Positions 22,673 through 31,935 of a stretch of DNA of 64,000 nt are shown here, one piece after another. The notes under the pieces were generated by a model that saw nothing but the letters and a program-made list of their open reading frames with translations, did no database searches and was not told the origin of the DNA. The position numbers and the translations under genes were made by a program. The stretch lies in the NCBI GenBank assembly GCA_021234155.1, contig JAJEKV010000031.1:2101614-2165613 (forward strand). Direction: 5' to 3'. Position 1 is the stretch's first letter. Every line of letters begins with the position of its first letter. Source of the DNA: Isoetes taiwanensis. Its lineage: Eukaryota > Streptophyta > Lycopodiopsida > Isoetales > Isoetaceae.

Positions 22673-22891
22673 CACGACATCGAGGCGATCAAGCGCTCAA
22701 TGAGCCACTCTGATCTTGTTGGTTGCCTAGACAGGCATCTTCTTCTTGATCCCTACCTGCGAAGAAAAGCTTTGGGCGCTGAGATTCGCTGCCCTGCGTC
22801 AATTCGTGTGAAGATCCATCTGATTTGGCTTCCTGAGCGCATGAGCTATGAGATATCAGGGATCACTACTACAGATCCCGAAGATGAATGA
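22673..22891 (+). CDS. Small transposon protein 2 (paralog of protein 1)
   Basis: An open frame from 22700 (ATG) to TGA encodes 63 residues: SDLVGCLDRH, LLLDPYLRR, SIRVKIHLIWLPERMSYEI. Homology with the upstream paralog continues in frame before this ATG (IEAIKRS, equivalent to EHIRSFK) up to 22673, where the position equivalent to the paralog's ATG is ACG. The original start has therefore probably mutated, leaving either ACG initiation or the internal ATG. 'tataaaaac' at 22639-22647 is a suitable TATA box. The start given is the homology boundary. Function is unknown. The repeated RVKxHxxWLP core may be a small DNA- or protein-binding fold, but that is a guess. Confidence 0.6.
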   Translation, partial: HDIEAIKRSMSHSDLVGCLDRHLLLDPYLRRKALGAEIRCPASIRVKIHLIWLPERMSYEISGITTTDPEDE

Positions 22892-23030
22892 ATCACCTGT
22901 TCAACATGTTATAGTGTAAGAGCTCTTGTGTTAAGATGAAAAATGCAAGACGTAATGAATAATAAATAGTCTATTATAGTGATGTTATGGATAATAAAAA
23001 GTGTGAGATGCTTTAATGTACCTGTAAGAC

Positions 23031-25757
23031 TCAAGTTTCATCTCCATCATCGGATGCCTCTTTAGCAAGCAATTCCTGTAGCTGGATTCCGACAGTAGGA
23101 GGTATCACAACCAATAATGGCTTCGGTTCCACAGACCAAGCATAGTCTATCGTTTTGAGAGGCTGATAACGTGGTCCGGCCATTAGGATTCGCCTCCACT
23201 TCTTATGCCGCCAGTCCGTCTTTTTGTTGAGCCGCACGGGTGCCTTTCCTAGCCACAGGCTCCCACCAAGAAACAAAAACCTCGTTATAATGAGGGGCAG
23301 TGGGATCTTGTATTGGATCCTCTTCCGCATACGCTAACCATGTAGGACATGCATCTGCTGGTCTCACAAGAAGAAACATACCTTTCTGTACATCTTGGTA
23401 TGGGTCAAATATCTCCACTGCATTCTTGGGTTTATCCTTAGCAGGCCCAACATAGACAAATGGAAGTCATATCGATCGACTTAATAGATTCAGGGCTCTT
23501 GAAGCACAACTTGCCTTGTTTGGGGCGGAAGTTACAATTTCGGATTGCCTGGGGTACTTCACCTAGCACACGCATCACTTCGCACCAGTAGTCCATGACC
23601 TCGTTCATGTAGGTATTAGACCACGAGTTCACACCAGCCCTGGAGATGTTAGCTCAATGCATAATGTATTTCGCAATGGACGATCTCAATGCTCCTATGT
23701 CCTTGAGGCATGCATATGGCCTGACAGTCTTGGGCGAGCCAATTGGTATCTTTGGCAAACCATTGTCATCTGCTTTCCACATCCGAATACCCTTTTCTGG
23801 CAACCATTCTCTATGACCAGGTCTCATCTTGTAATACATTAATGGCCACCCATCGTTCATGCAGAACTTGAATAACAGGGGCTCCAAGTGACCAACCAAA
23901 CGGTCCTTCTTATCAGGAATGTAACCTTTTACAAACCCCTTCCAATCGGGAACCTCGGTAACAAGGTATGGTGTCGGTGCCTTTGTGCTACATTCTCGGA
24001 AGAGTTGCATTAGTTCTGGAATAGTTAGAGCATCCGACCTGCGCGTAACGTTGAATAGTTACCAAAGAGCGCATCAATGTCATCATGAGTGTGGCCTACC
24101 ATCATGAAGCCAACCTGTATTTGATCAAAAGCACCCAACCACACAAGATAGGATAGGTAAGAGAAGAGATATCTGTTCTTGTTCTGCCCTGCGCAGTTGT
24201 CTAGCTGCAAGTAGAGCCGCCTAGGTAGCCTCTTAAATTGCGCTGCTTGCTTAGGAGGTGCTACAAAGTCTACCCCAAAGGCAATTGTTTTTGGTCCTCA
24301 ACCCCGCAAGACTTTTTTAGGAGTGCGGTTCCCCTACATGCCCTCAGGGCGAGCTTCTTCTCTCAAATGACCCCAATTGTCTTCGGAAGTGTCCTCCAGG
24401 GTTTTGATAGCATGATTCAAGGAACCAACATGAAAATTTGAATCATCCTTCCAAAGGTCGAGTGAGAAATGTCCTAAGGCACCTGTGCCATGGCCATGCA
24501 TCGCTGCACCCGATCCACGCTTAACTTTCAGCGCTCACCTCTCCATACCGATTTGGCTAATTTCTCCAAATTGGAATCATAGTCTTGTTTTGGTCCATCT
24601 TATCATGTATGATAGTGAGCGCCGGGTCCGTGATCGATGGGACAAAGCTCTCCATGACCAAGAGATAAGCTCCTACAAGAGATTTGGGCTGTCATGTGTT
24701 CTTTCCTTTCCATCCGCAATTCTCTTCTCTCCCGTGGATCTCCGGTTTTAGCCATTTTTCTCTTTTATTACAATACGTGTATTGCACTTGGAGAAAGCTG
24801 TCCTCTTTGCTATTGCAACCTCTCAATGATTTTGCTTCCACCCACGTGAGAATGAAGAATGTGAGATGTGCTTGCCCACATCTCCATCACATTGACGCCC
24901 ACCTCTTGAAGAATGTCCTTTTTAGTTAGGACGGAGGGGAGCCTCTTCACATTCTCTCTCACCCCTTCAAGAGTGATTTTGGATCCGTGGGGCATCGCCT
25001 CGCATTCTCATCTATGTACATAGAGAGTATGGCCTTTCCTGAGAGTGTGAGGCCTCGGCTTTTTCGTGCCCATGTTACCATGCTCAAAGAACTCTGTGAC
25101 CAGCAAGGAAAAGTCTTCGCCACTTATAGAATGTGGACATTGGTATACCATAGGCTCTATGCCATGCTTTCAAGCATACCTGCTTATTATTTAGCACCAG
25201 CTTGGACCAGCCGTTACGTGGAACGTGACGCCTAACATGTTGAAAACAAATGTGGTCCTGTCTCGAAGCTCGCAAGTTCCAATAGAACCTACGCGATACA
25301 CGCTTATCTCGCCGATGAGAAGTTTTGCGCAAAGATCTTCGCATGCAAAGCAGAGCCGAAGACTTAAAGTCTAAAATGGAAGCCGCTGTGATTTTTCTCT
25401 CGGCTTTTAGTGGCCCGAGGAGGTGAACGTGGGGTCCGGTTCACCATTCTCAGACGTCCTCTTTGTTGCCTTTTCAGCTCAATTTGCATGGCATAGGGTT
25501 CTCGCTTCAACGACATTTTATGCTTTTCGCAGTCTTTATGAGTGTTGACACAACGCAACATTGTCTACTAACACCAAAGCAATCGGCCACCTCACCAGGT
25601 CGTGCAACTGTGGCATTTCAGCACATGCTTGGCATCGCATGGTCGGCCTATCTGGCATAGGGAATGTCTTCATTATGGTTGCTGCTAAGTAGTCTTCTCC
25701 CAATCTCATGTCACCGACACCGATTAGGGTCAATGAAGATGATGACCCCAAGGGCAT
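23031..25757 (-). pseudogene. DUF7869-like transposase-like gene (broken)
   Basis: Collinear peptide pieces run from 25757 down to 23031 in several frames. N-terminal pieces include VCLKAWHRAYGIPMSTFYKW (about 25180-25100) and MPHGSKITLEG with LTKKDIL (24995-24900). The core reads IAFGVDFVAPPKQ, then LYLQLDNCAGQNKNRYLF, then VGFMMVGHTHDDIDALFG (24099-24061). The C-terminal part has MRPGHREWLP and GMFLLVRP. DUF7869 proteins of plants and animals share DNCxxxNKNR and VGHTHDDIDA and are thought to be RNase-H-like transposases, which makes this the best transposase candidate of the element. Multiple stops and frameshifts remain (for example just upstream of the core near 24290) that simple introns do not explain. 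Confidence 0.7.
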
Positions 25758-25936
25758 ACTGAATGTTGCGGCTAGTCATGGAGTAGTGTGCAACTTTTCT
25801 CTACTAGCTCGTCCCCTTGAAATTCCCGAAAATTATTCACTAAGGGCTTTCCTGTGCTTGCAACCCCAAACCAATCAATTTTTTAATGCAATGCGGCCCG
25901 GTGTGGATATTTCGTGGTTCTTGTGTAAAGTAGCTA

Positions 25937-26170
25937 TCAATCGCTGCCGGGGCCAAAAATAAAACTCCCTCGCGAATCCGCGAGTGTTGTCAATTCCGGT
26001 TCAGGATATGGCAAACCAATGCTTCCGTCGAGAATAACTTCCATAGACACTACAACGCTATCTCTCGGCAAGGGCAAGTTGTGGTGCTTGTCGAAGGCAT
26101 GTACTTTTCCTTCGCCCACTTTGACTCCATGGAATAGTATGGACCTCGAAGCAGCCATGTCTGCAAGCAC
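25937..26170 (-). CDS. DUF8039-like segment, possible 5' part of the minus-strand gene
   Basis: A 77-codon ORF reads VKVGEGKVHAFDKHHNLPLP, then VVVSMEVILDGSIGLPYPEP and LTTLADSRGSFIFGP. Plant transposon proteins carrying DUF8039 have the order (eGxV)...(lp)...(VsVdxV)...(LPxP)...(xTLgdAxGtFxxWP), which this follows closely. It lies upstream of the DUF7869-like gene on the same strand and could be its first exon or a separate accessory ORF. A gap of about 180 bp with stops separates them. Confidence 0.5.
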   Translation of the reverse strand: MLADMAASRSILFHGVKVGEGKVHAFDKHHNLPLPRDSVVVSMEVILDGSIGLPYPEPELTTLADSRGSFIFGPGSD

Positions 26171-26193
26171 AATGGACGTTATTGCTCAGTTAA

Positions 26194-26565
26194 AACGCGG
26201 CCGCGATGTCACAGAGCACTTTCACGTTACCCAGACAGACCAAGTTTAAGCAAGGACGTGGTTAGCAGGATCGCGACCGCGATCTCCTAGAGCAAGCAGA
26301 TACACCTGTCTAGATTGTACATGCCTAGAGCAAGCAGCTAACATAGTCTCCTAGATCAAGCAGATACCATAGTCTAGATTATACGTGCCTGTCTAGATTA
26401 TGCTGCGCAAAATCGCCTTCGCGATCCGGACGAGTACTAGCTGTGTCGTAGGGACCACCTGCGGGAGAAGTAGATGAATCAATAACCCGTGATGTGTAAC
26501 TCTATGGGAGAGCATTAAATGGTACCTTAGTGTAGAATATGTTCGGAAAGATCGCCTTCGCGATC
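26194..26565. promoter_or_regulatory. Cluster of GATCGC-N4-GCGATC palindromes (four sites)
   Basis: Sites lie at 26194-26209 (degenerate), 26269-26284 (perfect ends, spacer GACC), 26411-26426 and 26550-26565 (both spacer CTTC). The last two sit in direct repeats of about 65 bp. Between the second and third sites, short repeats of 'cctagagcaagcag' and 'gtctagatt' occur. They are candidate binding or modification sites for an element-encoded protein. Confidence 0.65.
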
Positions 26566-27151
26566 CGGATGACTGCTAGCTGTGCCTCAAGGATCACCTG
26601 TGTCAGAGGAAGATGAATGACATCAACGCCTACAAACAGGAACATCTTAAGAATTGTTGATACAGGCAATCTATATTACCAAATTAGAACGGGATTTGAT
26701 TTACCAGACACAAAAAAGGGTGCATGCGGCATATTTAACTGAAAACACAGTTTAATGAATGAACTTGCCTGTTTTTGGCCTTCACTGAATTCTACAACGT
26801 CTAATATCTTGGATGCTTTGAAATTCATCGGAGCGCCATTGTAACCCAACATAGCGCCTTCAAATTAACTCCGGCGCCTCGAACAACTCCTTCCCAAGCT
26901 TTGCAACAATGAAATTGTTGGAGGGTCTTAGCGCATTTGAATTGGATTTGAATTTCAAATGCGGTAAGACGGGCGGGACCTTTCTATGCCCTAATGTCCC
27001 TGTCCCTATCCAATTTAAACTGACATGCCGTGGGTGATTTGCTGTCCTTTCCAACTGCCCCACAGTCACTCTCACACAAATTCTCACGTGTCACCGTCCC
27101 GTACGTTGCTAAGCTGGGGGTTGATTTTTGGGGTAATGGTGGAATATGCCG

Positions 27152-27226
27152 CCCGTCATAATGACGCCGCCCGTCATAATGGCACCCGTCATAAGGACGG
27201 CGCCCGTCATAATGGCGCCCGTCATA
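27152..27226 (+). repeat. Five copies of CCCGTCATA upstream of the ParB/MTase-like gene
   Basis: Copies start at 27152, 27170, 27185, 27203 and 27218, so spacing alternates 18, 15, 18, 15. They end about 12 bp before the TATA box, a typical position for activator-binding sites. Confidence 0.8.
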
Positions 27227-27237
27227 ATGGCGATGTC

Positions 27238-27246
27238 TATAAAAAG
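27238..27246 (+). promoter_or_regulatory. TATA box of the ParB/MTase-like gene
   Basis: TATAAAAAG lies 96 bp upstream of the ATG at 27334. The inferred leader carries three 'aaatttc.agcgcc' repeats directly before the start codon. Confidence 0.65.
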
Positions 27247-27441
27247 AGGCGTTCATTTTTCTGATCAGCCTCGCGAAAATTTCTAGCGCCTTCAGCAAAT
27301 TTCAAGCGCCATCCGAAAATTTCTAGCGCCACCATGTCTCGCGCCTCCGCCCTCAGAGAAGGTAATTTCCGCGATTTTTTATAGCATAGGTATCTCTATA
27401 GCTTCGGCCATGTCTTTTTAGGATAGTTAGATGGTCGCTAC

Positions 27442-27651
27442 GATCGCGGCCGCGATAGTTGTGACCACGACCTTCCCTCTTTTCTGGAAGGTAGTGATCA
27501 AGACAATCGCGGCCGCGATAGTGGCGAGCAATTTATATAAAACGTAATACTTGCTGGTCGTAAAGAACGCTGCCGCGTTTCTTGACAGCATAATGGTGAC
27601 AGAACACCCTTTATTAGTTTGCAACTGATGAACCGGATCGCGGCCGCGATC
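27442..27651. promoter_or_regulatory. Three GATCGC-N4-GCGATC palindromes in intron 1
   Basis: Sites at 27442-27457, 27505-27520 and 27636-27651 all have spacer GGCC. The last is a perfect 16-bp palindrome. All three fall inside the inferred first intron (27362-27710) of the ParB/MTase-like gene. Confidence 0.75.
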
Positions 27652-28966
27652 CTTAGGAACATCTTCTTCCAATACTAGTGCATCTAACCTGTGTTCAATT
27701 GCTTCTGCAGCCCTCGAACTATTCCGCGGGCCCAATGTAGAACCAATCAGAATTGTCACTCCCGATAGAAGCAGGAAGTGGTGTGTTGAAATCGCACAGG
27801 CAAAACCTCATGTAACTGGAGACCGCCGAAAGGACTTGTGTTTGTTCTTTAGGAATGGGAAGGGTCCAGAAGATTACGAGCAGCTAGGTATAGTTATTGC
27901 TATGTGGGAAGGCACCAAAAATAATGTACAGGATGCAATAATTTGCAGCGTAGAAGATACTCAAGGGCTGCAGTTTGTCGAGTACGTTTTGAGATGGCAG
28001 AATTATGATCCATCCATTATGATTGCGAGTAAAGTCAACAAAGCGGCAAGCGGCAAGGGGATGCCCACCAGTGCTAAGGGATTTGGCTGGATATTGCCGT
28101 CCTATGATTCCTTAAGTTTGTCGGGTATTAAATGCAACAGGGATATACTTGTTGGATTTAGCATGTGCAGAAAAGGTCTTTTAGCCGATAAGAAACCTCC
28201 TTCTGCTGCTTTGAAGGCTACTAAAGACAACAAACTGCCTTCAAGGATGGACACCAACTGGCTCAGGGCTGTTTCAAAGAAGAGATCCGTGGCCCCTTTG
28301 CAGGCTATTGGCGAACCATCCACTCCAAAGGATACTGTAGTGCCCATAGAGGCAAATGTTGTTGTTCCTTCAGCAACTGCTGTAGCCCCCTCAGCAAATG
28401 TTGGTTGTTCGGCAGTAGTTGACCCTTCAGCTCCCGTCATGCTTTTGACTGCTCCCGCCAGAGACTCTGCCGCACTAGAAGGACAGCCATCAAAGAGGAT
28501 CCCGCCATTCAGGATAAAGATACCAAAGGCGCCCACGGATGACAGTGCGCAGCCTTCGACGTCTTCTACTCCTTCCTCGTCCACTAAAGCAACACCTACC
28601 AGCCACTTATTGCCCTGGAGAACTGATCCCAAAATGCCAGAAGATTTGAAGTTTAATCCAGATGAAGAAAAGAAACTGGCTCAGGAGACAGCATCCAAGC
28701 TCGAGGAGTTCAAAAGATATTATCCAATGGGTGTGAACTGGTTCCAAAGAGTCAGCATTTTCGATTGCGAACCAGCTCCCGCTAATATGACACATAGAGT
28801 CCGGTCAAATGACCATGTACAGACACTGATAAAAAGCTTCAAGAAATACCCGACAGAGGTTCTAACACCGGCTGATCTCGTTCCATTTGATCCTTTAACA
28901 AGGTCTGTTACATCATATTTATTTGTTTCTTCTCATATTGTTTACATATATAAATATGCTCAAGCG

Positions 28967-28982
28967 GATCGCGGTCGCGATC
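28967..28982. promoter_or_regulatory. GATCGC-N4-GCGATC palindrome in intron 2
   Basis: Perfect ends, spacer GGTC, within intron 28903-29030. A branch-point-like 'gactaac' follows at 29001. Confidence 0.75.
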
Positions 28983-29410
28983 TTCGTGAACAATTTCTTG
29001 GACTAACTAATGTATGTCGGTCACATGCAGGAAATTAGTCACTTGGTCGCGCCCAGAAGAATTGGCAAACAAGAAATTTTATATTATTTCTGGTAATCAC
29101 AGCATTTTTGCTGCACAGTTTTTATGCACATGCGTGGGCAATGTCGAGCAAAGGTTGGAATTTGCGAAAGCATATGTAAAAAGAAGAAGTCGTGTATTAA
29201 ATGGTAACCTCTCCAACAAAGAATACATTCAGATTTCCATACAGTGCAACGACGTCATCGCAGAAACAATATACAAAGAACCACTGATTGAAAAGCTCCA
29301 ACAACTAAGAAACCAGCACAACGCATTCGGATGTCCTCCACAAGGGCCAACAGGAACTGCAGTGACATCCGCCTGGAAGGTATGTTATTCTTTTTCTTTG
29401 CTTTCGGGAA

Positions 29411-29427
29411 AATCGCCGTCCGCGATC
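29411..29427. promoter_or_regulatory. Palindrome variant (5-base spacer) in intron 3
   Basis: AATCGC-CGTCC-GCGATC, inside the inferred short intron starting at 29380. Confidence 0.6.
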
Positions 29428-31581
29428 CTAAGCAAAGACTTCGCGGATTTTGTCGAGGTGGCTACCACAACTCAAAGGTTAAGGAACTGAAGGATGAGAA
29501 GCGGAGTTCCTATTTATGCAAGAATCACCGGTCTAAACTCGTAGAAGTTGTCAACAATTGGGCAAGCCGAAAGCTCACTGATGATCAGGGGGAATTACCA
29601 GAGAAACCTTCAAAGGAATTCTTCAACAAGACATTCCTCAGAAACCTACGAGGAATGAACAATGCTGAGGTAAGCCAGTTGATGGACGAAATCTTACAGG
29701 GCAAGGTTTTCTTGAAAGTGCAGCAGGGGTATACAGGACGTTTTAATTGCAGTCAGAGGGCTCTAGACATCAGAACACTTTCACTCATGCGTCGTGAAGT
29801 GTTATCATATGCCAATTCTATCTCAGAGAAGCTATACAATAATTTTGATGAGTTGGCTTCATGTTTTCCGTAGCCGCCCGAGCAACGTCTCCCGGATATT
29901 GCGTAACCGCGATTTCGAATACGTCAAAGCAAACTATAATAAAGAGGCAGTTCAAGGTAATCTGCCTGCAGTTTTTTGAAGTCGTTGTTGCTATAATGAG
30001 GCCGAGATGAGGCCCTAAAAATGAAAGAGAAGCAAAACATCGTGCGGACGTAACAAAAAGTGTCATCCTTGTGTCGCATCGGTTGTCGAAAAATGCCGTT
30101 TGATTTTTGTAGACATGCGTAGTTTTTCCACCACGTGGGATGTGAAAAAACACACATTTTTTAGCAGAGTTGCAGGCATGACACATGCAAAAGTGTACCA
30201 TATAGTCATGTTTCTCAGATCGGTACATTTGCCAAACTGTTTGTACAGTCTTAGCCAGATACAAGGTATCTCCCATGTTTCCCTAGGGGCTTATGAAGAG
30301 AAAGGATGGGAGAGCAAAAAAAATATAAAAGAATTCCAGTATTATGTCAGCCATGTGACAATAAACAGGAGTGACGTTCGGGTGCTGCCCGTTAAACCCA
30401 ACTTGGAGCTGCGACTGACTCAAGTCACTAAGGCACCACAAAGCACTCCTCTTCCAAAATATCCGATAACTGGCGACGAAGATGTAGATGCAAAAACAAA
30501 AAGAAAGTATTTGGAGTTCTTTACAGGTAAACCCAAATTCTCATGGGCAGCTATGGAAGGCGACTTCGTCCTCAAGAGCCAGGCAAAAACCTCTTATGTC
30601 TATTATATAGTGAAGGAGCTGGTACCATTAGAAGGTTGCGTTTTGGATTTCTTCTCAGGAGGAACTGCCTCAAGGGTAGCGTTGATGCAAGAAAAACGGA
30701 GTGTTGCTTTTGAGTTTGACGACAAAGTATGCCGTTTCCTTAGATCTTTCTTCGAGATTCTAGAGAAAATGGCAAGGCCTGACATGGAAGAGGAAGGTGA
30801 AGAGCAAGATGAGCAACGTGAAGAACAAGGTTCCGACAAGCCTGATATTAATATAACACAGGGAACGGATCTCAGCAACATGGATCAGATACTAGAAGGC
30901 CTGGATCAGAAAAGCTTCGAAGAAAGGATCAAGGAGACCCGGAACCGATAGAGAGCGGATCGAGAAGGCACAGGCAAAACTTGATCCAACTTTCAAGAAG
31001 CTTGAAGCACTGAACCAGAACTTGGACACCGTAATGCCACTGCTAACTAAGCAACTGGACAAGCAACTGGACAAGGCCCTTCCTAATTTGGAGTATGGTG
31101 AAACTTGAAGCCGCCGGAAGTGGGAGAACCTCCCCCGACCCTTCACCTAAAAGGCAGAAGCTGGTACCCTCTAATGAATATTCGAGCAATTCTGCGGGGA
31201 TCGAATTGTTTAATAGCCAAGATATGTCGAGGCGTGTTCGAACGCAGCCACGTGCAATGGGTGTTGACATCCCGTAAAACAACTGGATATCTGAAAATGG
31301 ACCCGTCCGCGGACCCTTTGCTATTGGAAGGGAGCATATTGCAAGAATAGCTGCTCAACATGGTGTTGATCCAGAGACTGTATTTGAGACTCAATGATAT
31401 AGCCTTCGCCTTTGTGCTGGGCATTTTGTACAAAGTTTTTGTCATAACATTGTGTTTAAATTTTCACGTGTTTTCATGTTCAATATGAGTTATGCTTTTT
31501 GAGTTCACTATATGTTATACTTTTGTTCACTATGCTTTGTGTTATCTCAACTTTGAATTGGATAAACAAAGTAGTCTGAAA

Positions 31582-31704
31582 GATCGCGGTGGCGATTCTG
31601 TACACCACTTATACATCCCCCAGATAGTAACTTGACTACGAAGCACACAATGTGCTCCTTGTATTCTGCCTTCACTTGTTCTCGCAAGAATCGCAATGGC
31701 GATC
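31582..31704. promoter_or_regulatory. Two palindromes near the right end of the transposon
   Basis: 31582-31597 (GATCGC-GGTG-GCGATT) and 31689-31704 (AATCGC-AATG-GCGATC), downstream of the ParB/MTase-like gene and about 230-350 bp from the right terminal repeat. Confidence 0.7.
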
Positions 31705-31903
31705 CTTACGACCACTCGTGATGCTGCTCAAACCCCTCGGTTACTGTCATGACAGCTTTGTGCTACAGGCCTGGTGTCAAATTATGGCGCATGTTATTTT
31801 TTCAAGCTGAACTTAGGATTATTGACGCTTTGTTTTGGTAGAGAGGAATCATTTCTTACCATCCCCGGGGTGACCACGACCTATTTCGTTGTCAAACGAG
31901 AAA

Positions 31904-31935
31904 ACGAAATTTCTCTAATTAATGAAACCATGCTT
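31904..31935 (-). repeat. Right terminal inverted repeat
   Basis: The reverse complement begins AAGCATGGTTTCATTAATT, matching the left end. TATA follows at 31936-31939. Confidence 0.88.

Larger units (their letters stand above)
27334..31397 (+). pseudogene. Spliced ParB-like / DNA-methyltransferase-like transposon gene
   Basis: The start is ATG at 27334 in context GCCACCATGT. Exons: 27334-27361, 27711-28902, 29031-29379, about 29433 (or 29478) to 29956, and 30113 to 31397. GT-AG junctions and phases agree for introns 1, 2 and the last. Middle: after a Ser/Pro/Ala-rich linker, HVQTLIKSFKKYP...LVPFDP...KKFYIISGNHSIFAAQFL (YIISGNHS at 29080-29103) resembles the ParB N-terminal domain. C-terminal: YVYYIVKELVPLEGCVLDFF with SGGT (30640-30666) and FEFDD (30709-30723) resemble the SAM-binding end of N6/N4 DNA methyltransferases. 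I see no DPPY/DPPW catalytic motif. An acidic stretch, a coiled-coil tail and PKRQK (possible nuclear signal, 31146-31160) follow. Frame breaks lie near 29870, 30950 and 31105, and an in-frame TAA at 31275. It is therefore decayed, or affected by base-calling errors. Confidence 0.65.
21795..31935. mobile_element. 10,141-bp DNA transposon with ParB/methyltransferase-like cargo
   Basis: It is bounded by inverted repeats and a TATA duplication, and absent from the same site in units B and C. Contents: two small paralogous genes (+), a DUF7869-like transposase-like gene with a separate DUF8039-like ORF (-), a strong promoter region, and a spliced ParB-like/methyltransferase-like gene (+). A palindrome with core ATCGC-N4-GCGAT recurs across 26.2-31.7 kb. 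I do not recognise the element as a named family. A TA or TATA target with a DUF7869-like gene suggests a cut-and-paste DNA transposon, but the catalytic residues are not proven. Confidence 0.85.

Noticed and set aside
22500-23030. Additional genes between the small paralogs and the minus-strand gene
   Set aside because: Only short ORFs. The stretch is explained by the promoter of paralog 2, paralog 2 itself and a non-coding tail.
26984-27298. Minus-strand ORF with HYDGR repeats
   Set aside because: It is the antisense reading of the CCCGTCATA promoter array; the repeat comes from the DNA motif, not from a protein.
29670-29699. Extra intron in the ParB/MTase-like gene (strong GTAAGC donor, CAG acceptor)
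   Set aside because: It would be only 30 nt, and the frame is open through it with sensible sequence on both sides.
29818-30276. 152-codon minus-strand ORF inside the ParB/MTase-like gene
   Set aside because: It overlaps an intron and exons of the plus-strand gene and shows no motif. It is a shadow ORF.
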